A stretch of DNA of 39,181 bases from Prevotellaceae bacterium (GCA_015257125.1 JABZKU010000023.1:1-39181); one strand, 5' to 3'; positions 16,565-24,643 are shown, counted from the stretch's first letter. The notes: generated from the letters alone by a model not told the origin. Program-made: numbers and translations.

Positions 16565-17833
16565 ATGAAACCATTGGCAGAACGTCTGCGGCCTCTTTCG
16601 CTCGACTCCTACGTGGGGCAACGACACCTCGTGGGGCCGGGCGCAGTTTTGCGCAATATGATCGAAGGCGGCCGCATCTCCTCTTTCATTCTTTGGGGAC
16701 CTCCGGGCGTAGGCAAGACGACTTTGGCCAAAATTGTGGCCGGTCAGCTCAAAGCCCCCTTCTTTACGCTCAGTGCCGTGACCAGCGGTGTGAAAGAAGT
16801 GCGCGAAGTCATTGCACAAGCCAAGAGCGGACAGTTTTTCGGCTCGGTGACGCCGATTCTCTTTATAGATGAAATCCATCGTTTCTCGAAGTCGCAACAA
16901 GATTCGCTCCTTGCCGCGGTCGAAACCGGTGATGTGACGCTCATCGGTGCCACAACCGAAAATCCATCGTTCGAAGTCATTCGTCCGTTGCTCTCGCGTT
17001 GTCAGGTCTATGTGCTCGAACCGCTCACCGACGAAGACCTCCTTTCTTTATTACACCACGCGATCGAGGACGATCTTGTGCTGCGCGAACGCGAATTTGA
17101 GGTGCGCGAAACTGATGCTTTGCTGCGTTTTGCGGGCGGCGACGCACGTAAATTGCTAAACATCGTCGATTTGCTCACGAATGCCACGCCTGAGGGGCCC
17201 ATCGTCATCGACAATGCCGGCGTCACTGAGCGTTTGCAGCAAAATCCCATGGCCTATGACAAGGAAGGGGAGATGCACTACGACATTATTTCGGCCTTCA
17301 TCAAAAGCATCCGCGGCAGTGATCCCGATGCCGCCATCTATTGGTTGGCGCGCATGATTGCCGGCGGCGAAGACCCCAAGTTCATCGCGCGCCGTCTCGT
17401 GATCAGCGCGGCCGAAGACATCGGTTTGGCCAATCCCAACGCGTTGCTGTTGGCCAACGCCGCATTTGACGCAGTAAACAAGATCGGTTGGCCGGAAGGG
17501 CGCATCCCTTTGGCCGAAGCCACCATCTATCTCGCCACATCGCCCAAGTCCAACTCGGCCTACAACGCCATTAACGCCGCTTTGGCCTATGTGGAGCAAA
17601 CCGGCAACGCCCCTGTGCCCTTACACCTGCGCAATGCGCCGACCAAACTGATGAAATCGCTCAACTACGGCGCCGATTATCACTATCCGCACGACTATCC
17701 CGAGCATTTCGTCGCTCAACAATACAAACCGCAGGGACATGAGTCGGTTGTCTTCTGGTATCCGGCCGACAATGCCCAAGAAATGAAGTCGGCCGAGCGC
17801 ATGCAACGGCTGTGGGGCGGCGCGAAAGCGTAA
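16565..17833 (+). CDS. rarA: RarA/MgsA replication-associated AAA+ ATPase
   Basis: 422 residues. Homologue of RarA (MgsA, WRNIP1), a clamp-loader-like AAA+ protein acting at stalled replication forks. It starts LAERLRPLSLDSYVGQRHLVG. The ATPase module has Walker A GPPGVGKTT, Walker B ILFIDEIHRFSKSQQD, sensor 1 IGATTENPSFEV and sensor 2 GGDARKLLN. The C-terminal tetramerisation region includes DPDAAIYWLARMI, GEDPKFIARRLVI, AAEDIGLANP and HLRNAPTKLMKSLNYG, all characteristic of RarA. It is the second gene of a likely two-gene operon with the ABC-F ATPase and ends at the strong terminator 17882-17922. Confidence 0.95.
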   Translation: MKPLAERLRPLSLDSYVGQRHLVGPGAVLRNMIEGGRISSFILWGPPGVGKTTLAKIVAGQLKAPFFTLSAVTSGVKEVREVIAQAKSGQFFGSVTPILFIDEIHRFSKSQQDSLLAAVETGDVTLIGATTENPSFEVIRPLLSRCQVYVLEPLTDEDLLSLLHHAIEDDLVLREREFEVRETDALLRFAGGDARKLLNIVDLLTNATPEGPIVIDNAGVTERLQQNPMAYDKEGEMHYDIISAFIKSIRGSDPDAAIYWLARMIAGGEDPKFIARRLVISAAEDIGLANPNALLLANAAFDAVNKIGWPEGRIPLAEATIYLATSPKSNSAYNAINAALAYVEQTGNAPVPLHLRNAPTKLMKSLNYGADYHYPHDYPEHFVAQQYKPQGHESVVFWYPADNAQEMKSAERMQRLWGGAKA

Positions 17834-17881
17834 GCGCTCCACCACTTTCATTAAGAACAGCGAACGACGCAGGCTAAATGC

Positions 17882-17922
17882 AACGCCCGAACACCTATAT
17901 GTAAGGTGTTCGGGCGTTTTTT
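17882..17922 (+). terminator. Terminator of the ABC-F/rarA operon
   Basis: Perfect 15-base arms AACGCCCGAACACCT (17882-17896) and AGGTGTTCGGGCGTT (17904-17918) with a 7-base loop, followed by a T6 run. No clear U-tract on the minus side. Confidence 0.93.
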
Positions 17923-17993
17923 GTCGAACAACGTGCCAAAGTGCACAAGGATAAAATCCCCAAATGGCCAGACATCGTGTTGAGGCTCGGGCA

Positions 17994-18824
17994 TCAGTCC
18001 TCAATATAGTTGGCTCCGTAGCGCTTCTCGAAGTTATCGATGATCTCCAGCAAGCGTGTGTCGATGATCGGGCGGATGCGTTCCGCCATCGAGCGCGGAA
18101 TACCGTAGAGCGCTTCGGCAATCGCGCCGGCCATGCAGCCGATGGTGTCCGAATCGCCGCCAAGGCTCACCGCATTGCGCACGGCATCTTCAAAATCAGT
18201 GGCCTCGAGCGCGCAGATAATGGCCTGCGGAACGCTGTCGCGACAGATCTCTCCGTTGCCTTTTTCGTCCATTCCTTGCCATGAGTAGTGCGGACGAATT
18301 TCGTCGACGTGGAGCGACAAATCATAGCCGAATGTCTTTTCAATATCTTGGCGAATCTCGGTTCGGGAAACGCCCTGTCGGGCCAACCAAACTGCGAGAG
18401 CGATGGCTTGCGCACCCTCGATGCCTTCGGGGTGGTTGTGCGTGCATTCCGCGGAGGCTTTGGCCATCTCGAGCACTTCTTCGCGCGTTTCGGCAGCCCA
18501 ACCGACGGGGCCGACGCGCATGCCGCTACCGTTGCCCATCGAGTTGTAGGGTGGAGCCACTTCCCCCTCGTAGCGATAGTGGCGAATCCAATGAGCGAAG
18601 CGACTACCGTAGCCTCTTCTGGGAAAAGCCACCGCGAGTTTTGCATAGTGTTCGCCGATGTTTCCGCCGTTGAGAATCCAGTCGGCAGTTGCGGCCGTCA
18701 TCACCGAGTCGTCGGTGAAGAAGAGTGGATTATCCGCCCTACCGTAGAAGGGAAAATCCTTTGTTTTGATGTTGTTGAACTCGTAGATGCTACCAACGAT
18801 GTCGCCAATGAAACTTCCAAGCAT
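17994..18824 (-). CDS. ADP-ribosylglycohydrolase family protein
   Basis: 276 residues of the DraG/ARH-type fold, which removes ADP-ribose from proteins or small molecules using a two-magnesium centre. Visible metal and substrate blocks are GSFIGDIVGSIYEF at the N-terminus, FTDDSVMTAATADW (about 36-49), the Gly-rich NGSGMRVGPVGW and the C-terminal SLGGDSDTIGCMAGAIAEALYG. All expected Asp clusters are present, so it should be active. No signal peptide, so it is cytoplasmic. The target is unknown; no ADP-ribosyltransferase is present in the window. Immediately upstream (220 bases) on the same strand lies a Nudix-type regulator of the family that senses ADP-ribose or sugars, which hints at a functional link. 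The gap 18825-19044 shows no clear promoter for this gene. Confidence 0.92.
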   Translation of the reverse strand: MLGSFIGDIVGSIYEFNNIKTKDFPFYGRADNPLFFTDDSVMTAATADWILNGGNIGEHYAKLAVAFPRRGYGSRFAHWIRHYRYEGEVAPPYNSMGNGSGMRVGPVGWAAETREEVLEMAKASAECTHNHPEGIEGAQAIALAVWLARQGVSRTEIRQDIEKTFGYDLSLHVDEIRPHYSWQGMDEKGNGEICRDSVPQAIICALEATDFEDAVRNAVSLGGDSDTIGCMAGAIAEALYGIPRSMAERIRPIIDTRLLEIIDNFEKRYGANYIED

Positions 18825-19044
18825 AATTTTTAGGTCTTAAAGGTGTTGTTTCTCCGGTTTCCTCTCGCCGTGGTATGTAAACTTAGCTTTGATCGTTTGC
18901 CCATTGCCGTTACCTGAGCGAAAGGGAAGAAAGGGTATATAATTGTGTGTGTGCTTTTGCTGCGTGCGGCCGTGAGTGCGGCACTTCCCGAGTAGGTGTG
19001 TCATCGTAAGGTCAAGGTTGGGTGGGAAGTGCGCGCCGGCTGTT

Positions 19045-19737
19045 TCAGAATTCGAGTTTGAATCCTTTTTGTTTCAGTTCTTCATATTTTTCAAGGTTGA
19101 ATCGAAAGAGTTTTGCCTCGCGTTTCGGCGTGGGTCGCGTGGTTTCGTCCAATTCCGTGAGGAGTTCGAGATGCAACATCTTCTTTGCGAAATTTCTTCG
19201 GTCGAACCGCACCTCGAGAATGGCTTCGTAGAGCATTTGCAACTCGCGGAGCGTGAATTTCTCGGGGAGTAATTCAAAACCGATGGGACGAAAATGAATG
19301 CGCTCGCGCAGTCGCAACACCGCCATGCGAAAAATGCGATCGTGGTCGAAAGCCAGTTGCGGAATCTCGTCGAGGGCAAACCATTGTGCCTCGTCGGCAT
19401 CGTCGCCGCCCTGCACTTCGCTGATTTTGATCAGCGCGAGATAGGCAATCGTGATGACGCGTTCGCGTGGATCGCGTTCCGGATCGGTAAACGTGTGGAG
19501 CTGTTCGAGATAGGCGTGCTCGATACCCGTCTCTTCGCGCAACTCACGCAGCGCACCGTTCTCTGCCGTTTCGTCGGACTGCAGAAATCCGCCCGGGAAA
19601 GCCCAGCGTCCTTTGAAAGGCTCGATACCGCGACGAATCAGCAACACCTTTAGTTTCGTACCGTCGAAACCAAAGATCACACAGTCGGTGGTTACTGCCG
19701 GATGTGGGTATTCGTAGCAATAAGGAAGTGTACTCAT
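19045..19737 (-). CDS. Nudix/winged-helix transcriptional regulator (NrtR/AraR-like)
   Basis: 230 residues from the ATG at 19737. The N-terminal Nudix domain (DCVIFGFDGTKLKVLLIRRG, with WAFPGGF) carries an apparently complete Nudix box at about 50-72 (GGFLQSDETA.., RELREETGI). The C-terminal ~80 residues (EKFTLRELQMLYEAIL, FDRRNFAKKML, REAKLFRFN) are the winged-helix DNA-binding domain typical of NrtR-family regulators. Known members sense ADP-ribose (NAD metabolism) or sugars (AraR in Bacteroides). Which ligand applies here is unknown. I reject the longer frame to 19887, because a strong promoter sits inside it (19765-19796), leaving a ~20-base leader. A palindrome at 19741-19754 abuts the start and suggests self-repression. 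The ADP-ribosylglycohydrolase lies downstream. The intact Nudix box leaves open that the protein is also, or only, a hydrolase. Confidence 0.88.
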   Translation of the reverse strand: MSTLPYCYEYPHPAVTTDCVIFGFDGTKLKVLLIRRGIEPFKGRWAFPGGFLQSDETAENGALRELREETGIEHAYLEQLHTFTDPERDPRERVITIAYLALIKISEVQGGDDADEAQWFALDEIPQLAFDHDRIFRMAVLRLRERIHFRPIGFELLPEKFTLRELQMLYEAILEVRFDRRNFAKKMLHLELLTELDETTRPTPKREAKLFRFNLEKYEELKQKGFKLEF

Positions 19738-19740
19738 TTT

Positions 19741-19754
19741 CTTACTTGTGTAAG
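19741..19754 (-). promoter_or_regulatory. Probable operator of the Nudix regulator
   Basis: Inverted repeat CTTAC-TTGT-GTAAG, 3 bases upstream of the start codon and just inside the predicted transcript. A bound protein would block initiation or early elongation. Assignment to this regulator is inference from position and symmetry. Confidence 0.45.
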
Positions 19755-19764
19755 TTTTACGCTG

Positions 19765-19796
19765 CAAATGTAGGGCTTCTTCTTGGACCCTCCAAA
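19765..19796 (-). promoter_or_regulatory. Promoter of the Nudix regulator gene
   Basis: Minus strand: TTTG (19796-19793), 20-base spacer, TACATTTG (19772-19765), a full match to the Bacteroidota consensus. Transcription should begin near 19758, which fixes the ATG at 19737. Confidence 0.8.
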
Positions 19797-20217
19797 TAAA
19801 TTGGCGTAAAAAATACGCGAGTGGTGTTTTTCTGTCTTCTTCTGCGAAAATAAAGGGGGAGAACGGGAGTAAATCGCAATGCGTCACTTATGAACTAATA
19901 GCTAATTCCACCGTTTGGGGCGACTTTGGGAAGAGGGTGGGGAGGCGACCTGAAAAAGTTGGGAAGAATGGGCTGAAAGTTGACGACTTTTCAGCAAAAG
20001 TCCACGACTTTTTCTGAGAGCTTGTGCTGTTTTTTCTGTTCGACGCAAGAAAAGAAGAAGACAGAGGTCGAGCAAAGTTCGCATGATGGGATGTTTCATT
20101 GAAGCGCTTCGGAGGGGGCGCTCAAAGCGGCGCACAGTGATTCGTGTGCGTGAGACTTTCGCCACCCGATTCCGGAGAGCGCGTGAGTTCGGATGCATTT
20201 CTGCAACAAACACAAGC
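19797..20217. other. Intergenic region with no convincing gene
   Basis: The frames here are short and rich in Arg with no motif. Besides the 33-base repeat copy at 19979-20011, I see nothing. Pyrimidine/purine skew and several ACTTTTT blocks make it look like non-coding spacer between the regulator and the B3/B4 gene. Confidence 0.45.
19979..20011 (+). repeat. Degenerate 33-base intergenic repeat, copy 3
   Basis: Starts GTTGACGACTTTT and aligns without gaps with 27503-27535 and 111-143. Its second half (GTCCACGACTTT) partly repeats its own first half. Confidence 0.35.
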
Positions 20218-20243
20218 GGCGTCGCCCTAAGAAGGGCAACGCC
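20218..20243 (-). terminator. Likely terminator of the B3/B4 gene
   Basis: 11-base arms GGCGTCGCCCT (20218-20228) and AGGGCAACGCC (20233-20243), one mismatch, 4-base loop. The minus-strand tail is only moderately U-rich (GCTTGTGTTTG). Confidence 0.6.
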
Positions 20244-20297
20244 GGCAAGAAAATGGGCAAAGTGGGAGAAAACAGTACGTTGTTGAGTCGAATCCAC

Positions 20298-20963
20298 TCA
20301 ATAATATACGACGCGTTCGTTGCGAGCGTCGGCATAACGGCGCAGCAACTCGAGGGCATAGGCCACTGCGGCTTCGGTGTGCGCCCGATGGCCGTCATAG
20401 GCGTTGATGATGAACAGCAAACGGCGAGTTTCGAGCGAGGTCATGGTGCGTGTGCTGTCGGAAGTGGGGGTGGCGGCTGCGCCGACATCGTCGCGATAGA
20501 CGGGAAGTCCCGCGATGTTGAGTACGCCGCGACCAATTCCTTCGTAGGGTTCGCCTTCGCGACCGACGCCGAGGGTGAGATCACCGTCGATGTGCGCAGC
20601 ATCGAGCAAACCGGTGGCATATCCGCTTCGCAGCGAGACGAGATTGCCAAGATCGACGAGGGTGCTCACGCTGTAGAGGTCTTTGCCTTGTAGCAAACGG
20701 CGCGCAAGTTGTTCGGCTGCGGGGCGATAGCGCGACGGATCTTTGCCGCAGGCTTTGTAAGCTGCGCGCGTGGCGGCGATACCGGGCTGCTGTTTGAGGG
20801 TTTCGGGCGTGAAGGTTGCGCAAAGTCGGCGACCTTCGGCCTCAATCTCTTGCCAAAGTTGGGGCGAAGTGGGGCTGTTGGTCACTTCGGCCTCGATGAA
20901 GGCACCGAGAAAGGTGGGAACCAAAGCGCGAAACTCGGGGGCGACGGTGATATTGTGGAACAT
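20298..20963 (-). CDS. B3/B4 tRNA-binding-like domain protein
   Basis: 221 residues. It matches the stand-alone B3/B4 domain found in the phenylalanyl-tRNA synthetase beta subunit and in small proteins of many bacteria. Characteristic blocks are IAATRAAYKACGKDPSRYRPA, quoted as RAAYKACGKDPSRYRP, then LLQGKDLYSVSTLVDLGN, SLRSGYATGLLDAAHIDG and the YRDDVGAAATPTSDSTRT region. In PheT the domain helps edit misacylated tRNA; for stand-alone proteins the role is not settled, with editing or amino-acid binding both possible. No catalytic synthetase core is present. It lies 126 bases downstream of the DUF5715 gene on the same strand; co-transcription is possible but unproven. Confidence 0.82.
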   Translation of the reverse strand: MFHNITVAPEFRALVPTFLGAFIEAEVTNSPTSPQLWQEIEAEGRRLCATFTPETLKQQPGIAATRAAYKACGKDPSRYRPAAEQLARRLLQGKDLYSVSTLVDLGNLVSLRSGYATGLLDAAHIDGDLTLGVGREGEPYEGIGRGVLNIAGLPVYRDDVGAAATPTSDSTRTMTSLETRRLLFIINAYDGHRAHTEAAVAYALELLRRYADARNERVVYY

Positions 20964-21089
20964 GGGCGATGAAATGGGAACGAGGAGAAGGGAGAAGTCG
21001 TTGAGAAACTACCGAACGGGGACGAGGTCTTGTCGGTAGAGAGGGAAGGGGAGTCGTAAGTGGTGGACTTTCCGGTGAGGACGCGGGGA

Positions 21090-21917
21090 TTATCTCGCGG
21101 TGATGTGAAAACAAGATTGATGTACCTCGTATTTCACATAGCAGGTGCCCTTTTGTCGCTGATCTCGCAAGACTTCGGCCAAAATGCACTTGAGGGTGTA
21201 GGGATCGGCGTTACGTAGGCGCTGAGAGGGGGCGACCAAAGGGAGAAAGTGGGTGTAGGAGATGTCGAATGTGGTGCCGTAGCTGTGCGCACTCTCTGCT
21301 GCGGCGTTGCGGTTGCGGGTTCTCAGTTGCGCGACGTCGGCATCTGTGCGCAAAACGGAGGTGACGACTAATTGTTGGAAGGCATATCCTTTCAAAGTCA
21401 AGCTGTCGAGAAATGAACGCCCGATTTCTTCGAGAAGAGTGGCGGCATGTGGCACAAGATAGGGGATACTGTAATTGAGTGGGCGTACATGAAAATAGGG
21501 ATTGTCGCCGATGTAGACCAATTCGTCGGCACGCCCGGTGGCGGCGTTGCGGTCTTTGCAGGAGGGGATGCCGATTTGTCGCGCGGTGGTGAGGTGTTGT
21601 GGATTGAGATCGGCAAAGGTTTCGGAATATCCGTCGATGTGCGAAACCGTGTGGACGCCTTTTGAGGTACGGGCGGCGACTAAGGCTTGATTCTGGCGGG
21701 GGGCGCGTAAAATTCGGTCAACGCGCTGCCGCTGAAGGGCGATGCTATCGGTCGATGCTTCCGAGTTTTCGGAAGAACAGGCGGAGAAGGGCGAGAAAGG
21801 CTGCCGGAACCACGCAGGACAGCACACCCAAAGGAGCAAAAGGAGGGAGAGGAGTGTCCAAAATAGACTGAGAAAGACGATTTTGGCACGCTGATGACGT
21901 AAAAAAGGGAAAGGCAT
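21090..21917 (-). CDS. DUF5715 protein with M15-peptidase-like zinc residues
   Basis: 275 residues. An N-terminal membrane segment (AKIVFLSLFWTLLSLLLLLW, about 11-30) anchors it, with the rest in the periplasm. I assign DUF5715 from overall resemblance. The C-terminal half has the layout of M15 (VanY/DD-carboxypeptidase) enzymes: TSVLRT (186-191), SAHSYGTTFD (209-218) with His211 and Asp218 as zinc ligands, and YEVHQSCFHI (263-272) with catalytic Glu264 and third ligand His271. That suggests cleavage of peptidoglycan peptide stems, although this is inference. The central WCxP-like VCCPAW and a Ser-rich linker precede the domain. No strong promoter is visible; a GGGC hairpin element lies upstream at 21959-21980. 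Confidence 0.78.
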   Translation of the reverse strand: MPFPFLRHQRAKIVFLSLFWTLLSLLLLLWVCCPAWFRQPFSPFSACSSENSEASTDSIALQRQRVDRILRAPRQNQALVAARTSKGVHTVSHIDGYSETFADLNPQHLTTARQIGIPSCKDRNAATGRADELVYIGDNPYFHVRPLNYSIPYLVPHAATLLEEIGRSFLDSLTLKGYAFQQLVVTSVLRTDADVAQLRTRNRNAAAESAHSYGTTFDISYTHFLPLVAPSQRLRNADPYTLKCILAEVLRDQRQKGTCYVKYEVHQSCFHITAR

Positions 21918-21958
21918 GGCAGAAAGTACGTTGGTAAGTGGGGGTTTCTGCGGAATAT

Positions 21959-21980
21959 GGGCGAAAAGTCGCCCAAGTTT
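21959..21980 (+). repeat. Small GGGC hairpin repeat
   Basis: GGGCGAAAAGTCGCCC followed by AAGTTT, a perfect 6-base-pair hairpin. It resembles 145-165, 9405-9426 and 12080-12099. Confidence 0.35.
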
Positions 21981-22009
21981 AGTTCAGTGAGGCGGAGAAA
22001 AGGAAGAAA

Positions 22010-22043
22010 AATCCCCTAGTCTAAAATGAATTGGACTAGGGTT
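22010..22043 (-). terminator. Terminator overlapping the DUF4924 stop codon
   Basis: CCCTAGTC (22014-22021) pairs with GACTAGGG (22034-22041), extended by flanking A-U pairs. The minus-strand tail is ATTTTTCTTCC. The DUF4924 stop (TAG, 22036-22038) lies inside the stem. Confidence 0.82.
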
Positions 22044-22599
22044 TATCTAAATCAAGCTGCCCGTCTTTTTGGGCTTTCCAATAATCTGAAAGTTGACCGA
22101 GGAATTTCGATACTTCTTCGGCGGCTTGGAGTGTGGGCGTGCTGATTTCTTTTTTCTGCAGGCGGAGCATCATCACGCCGTAGAGGAGTTCGAAGCAAAG
22201 ATTGAGCTCTTCGCGAATGCCGGTGTGATCTTGTGTCCCGTTCTTGGCGCGCAACTCGACAATGTAGGGGAGTACCTTGTAATAGAGCTGGCGATAGTAA
22301 GGAAACTTGTCGGAGCGGATGAGTGACTCGTGGAGTTCCGCGAGCGTCTCCACGACATTGAGGTTTATTTGGAGGTGTCCGCTCTGCATCTTGTCTTCCG
22401 ATCGCATCATTTCGCAGAGATCGGCGTACCATTGTTCCAATTCTTGTCGAGCATCGCCCGTGAGTTGGAATTGACAGAGGTAGTTTTCGCGCAAACGATC
22501 GAGATCGCAACCGTTTGCACGGAGGATGTCTTCTACTTGCCACATGTAGAGGAGATACTCTGCGCGATTATGGTCTCTGAGTCGGTTGGCTATAAGCAT
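22036..22599 (-). CDS. DUF4924 family protein
   Basis: 187 residues, nearly all alpha-helical and strongly charged, without a signal peptide or membrane segment. Blocks such as LIANRLRDHNRAEYLLYMWQVEDI at the start (quoted in part: RAEYLLYMWQVEDILR), YYKVLPYIVELRAKNG and CFELLYGVMMLRLQKKEIS are the pattern of DUF4924, a Bacteroidota family of unknown function. The start ATG at 22599 overlaps the last 32 bases of the LysE-type gene in another frame, so the two are translationally coupled. The stop codon is buried in the terminator stem. Nothing in the sequence points to a catalytic role; a regulatory or scaffold partner of the exporter is only a guess. Confidence 0.82.
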   Translation of the reverse strand: MLIANRLRDHNRAEYLLYMWQVEDILRANGCDLDRLRENYLCQFQLTGDARQELEQWYADLCEMMRSEDKMQSGHLQINLNVVETLAELHESLIRSDKFPYYRQLYYKVLPYIVELRAKNGTQDHTGIREELNLCFELLYGVMMLRLQKKEISTPTLQAAEEVSKFLGQLSDYWKAQKDGQLDLDKP

Positions 22600-23302
22600 G
22601 ATCTGTGGGAACAGCGAGGGGATTGTGGATGTTAAAGAGAGTAAGTATGGCGTAAAGCACGCTGATGACGACCACTATGGTGCCAATGGTGCGGTTGAGC
22701 ACGAACATACCGCGGAGTCCGAACGAATGTTTCATCTTGGTGATGAGATAGGTGAGGGCTATCCACCACAACATGGCTCCTGCGAAGATAGACAAGTAGC
22801 CGCACATCGCGCCAAAGGGGTTTTCCGGCACAGTGAAGGTGAGTTGTGCGAACAACGCGATGAAAAGAAAGATGATCAGGGGATTGGAGAGCGTGAGGAA
22901 GAAAGAAGTGATGAGATTCTGCACGGGTGTCCCTTTCTTTCCCGAGGGTTGGAGCATGGCCTTGATGGGATTTGAGAGCAACGTGTGCAGACCGAAGGCA
23001 AAAAGCAAGGCACTGCCGCCAATCTTCATCCAAAATACGTTATTTCGCTGCTCAATGAAGGACATCACGACCGTCATTCCGGCGCCGGTTACGACGGCGT
23101 AGAACAAATCAGAGAGCGATGCGCCTAAACCCGTGACGAGTCCGTAGAGACGCCCCTTGTGCATGGTGCGTTGTACGCACAAAATACCGACCGGCCCCAT
23201 AGGTGCCGATACGACTATGCCAATGATGAGCCCTTTCACCACGAGTTGCAACGTACTGCTGAACTCATTCCAAAAGACTTGTATCGAAGGATCAATTACC
23301 AT
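22568..23302 (-). CDS. LysE/RhtB-family exporter
   Basis: 244 residues from the ATG at 23302. Six hydrophobic segments fit the LysE superfamily: LVVKGLIIGIVVSAPMGPVGIL (quoted: VSAPMGPVGIL), GLVTGLGASLSDLFYAVV, SALLFAFGLHTLL, ITSFFLTLSNPLIIFLFIALF (quoted: FLTLSNPLIIF), YLSIFAGAMLWW and IGTIVVVISVLYAIL. The APxGPxG and LSNP blocks are family signatures. The family exports amino acids or small solutes; the substrate here is unknown. A TTG 30 bases upstream (23332) is an alternative start, but I prefer the ATG. It overlaps the DUF4924 gene by 32 bases, forming a two-gene operon that ends at 22010-22043. Confidence 0.87.
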   Translation of the reverse strand: MVIDPSIQVFWNEFSSTLQLVVKGLIIGIVVSAPMGPVGILCVQRTMHKGRLYGLVTGLGASLSDLFYAVVTGAGMTVVMSFIEQRNNVFWMKIGGSALLFAFGLHTLLSNPIKAMLQPSGKKGTPVQNLITSFFLTLSNPLIIFLFIALFAQLTFTVPENPFGAMCGYLSIFAGAMLWWIALTYLITKMKHSFGLRGMFVLNRTIGTIVVVISVLYAILTLFNIHNPLAVPTDHAYSQPTQRP

Positions 23303-23425
23303 AACAGCGCAAAGTTCGTCATTTTCGGGCAAACTAAAAAGCCCCTAACGGATTAAAACGCTGCACTCGGGCTTTTGCCGGGCGGAATGCCGCATGAAAG
23401 AGCAGAAAGGCGGGGATAAAAGTAG

Positions 23426-23458
23426 CACCGCAGCCTCGCCGGATGCGAGACTGCGGTG
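23426..23458 (-). terminator. Terminator of the galactose operon
   Basis: 14-base arms CACCGCAGCCTCGC (23426-23439) and GCGAGACTGCGGTG (23445-23458), one mismatch. The minus-strand tail (GCTACTTTTATCC) is only moderately U-rich. It lies 21 bases after galK. Confidence 0.8.
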
Positions 23459-23479
23459 TAAATCAGGAAATACCGGTGA

Positions 23480-24643
23480 TTAAGCTTCGAGCTTACGAGC
23501 ACCGTCACCGATCACTACGTCGATGATGATGGGTTCCTTGCCGTATTTGGCTGCAAACTTCTCTTTTACCACCTTAACGAAGTGGTCATAGAGTTCTTCA
23601 GCCACGAGGTTGATGGTGCAACCGCCGAAGCCGCCGCCCATGATACGCGAACCGGTAACGCCTTCTTCGCGAGCTACGTCGTTGAGGAAGTCGAGTTCTT
23701 CGCAAGATACCTCATATTCCTTCGACAAGCCTTCGTGCGTTTCGTACATCATCTTACCTACGGTCTCGTAGTCGCCCTTTTCGAGTGCGTCGCACACGGT
23801 GAGCACGCGATCACGCTCGCCGATTACGTAGAATGCACGGAGTGCATCTTCTTCAGATACGGTACCGCGAACTTCTTCGAGGTGCTGAATCGTTGCATCG
23901 CGGAGCGATTCTACTTCGGGGTGGAGGGCGTGGATGGCTTCTGCCACACGTTCGCAGCTGCGACGGCGGTCATTGTAGGGAGAACCCACGAGTTCGTGCT
24001 TCACCTGCGAGTTAACGAGCACAAGTTTGTAGCCTTTCGGATCGAAGGGGAAGTATTCGAACTCACCGCTGCGGCAGTCGAGACGCATGAGCGAACCCTT
24101 TTTACCGTGAACGGAGGCGAATTGATCCATGATACCGCAGTTGCAGCCCACATACTTGTGTTCTGTGCGCTGGCCTACGCGTGCGAGTTCCATTTTCTCT
24201 ACCTTGTTTCCGCCCCAAATGTCGTTGAGTGCGAAAGCAAAGCACGATTCAAGGGCGGCAGAGCTGCTCATTCCGGCCCCGAGAGGCACATCGCCTGCGA
24301 AAGCCGTGTTGAAACCTTCTACGGGTACGCCGAGTGCCATCATTTCACGGCAAACACCGAAGATGTAGCGCGCCCAAGTTGCAGCGGGACCTGCTTCATC
24401 GTCGAGCGAGAACTCAACATAGTCTTTCAAGTCGATGGCATAGGCGCGCACCGTGCGCGTTCCGTTGGGTTTGATCTCGGCTATGATACCTTGTTGCACA
24501 GCACCGGGGAACACGAAGCCATTGTTATAATCCGTGTGCTCGCCGATGAGGTTGATACGACCGGGAGCAGCATATACAGTGCCGGTGGTTCCGTCGAAAT
24601 GTTTGGTGAACCGGCTGCGAACGTCGTCGATAGTGAGTTTCAT
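23480..24643 (-). CDS. galK: Galactokinase
   Basis: 387 residues, the standard length. It phosphorylates D-galactose at C1 with ATP, the first committed Leloir step. GHMP-kinase motifs are clear: the galactokinase signature GRINLIGEHTDYNNGFVFPGA near residue 27 (quoted: GRINLIGEHTDYNNG), the ATP-binding GAGMSSSAALE, the catalytic-Asp region NCGIMDQFASVHGK and the C-terminal GGGFGGCTINLV. It is the last gene of galM-transporter-galK, 96 bases after the transporter with a stem-loop between them. No galT/galE is present in the window, so the rest of the pathway must be elsewhere. Confidence 0.97.
   Translation of the reverse strand: MKLTIDDVRSRFTKHFDGTTGTVYAAPGRINLIGEHTDYNNGFVFPGAVQQGIIAEIKPNGTRTVRAYAIDLKDYVEFSLDDEAGPAATWARYIFGVCREMMALGVPVEGFNTAFAGDVPLGAGMSSSAALESCFAFALNDIWGGNKVEKMELARVGQRTEHKYVGCNCGIMDQFASVHGKKGSLMRLDCRSGEFEYFPFDPKGYKLVLVNSQVKHELVGSPYNDRRRSCERVAEAIHALHPEVESLRDATIQHLEEVRGTVSEEDALRAFYVIGERDRVLTVCDALEKGDYETVGKMMYETHEGLSKEYEVSCEELDFLNDVAREEGVTGSRIMGGGFGGCTINLVAEELYDHFVKVVKEKFAAKYGKEPIIIDVVIGDGARKLEA

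Noticed and set aside
18884..18891. TAGCTTTG on the plus strand as a promoter
   Set aside because: No TTTG at the proper distance upstream and no plus-strand gene follows before 19045.
21006..21040. CTACCGA ... TCGGTAG hairpin after the DUF5715 gene as a terminator
   Set aside because: Only 7 base pairs with a long loop and no U-run; not counted as a terminator.
23303..23332. TTG start for the LysE-type exporter
   Set aside because: It would add ten polar residues without family support; the ATG at 23302 is adequate.
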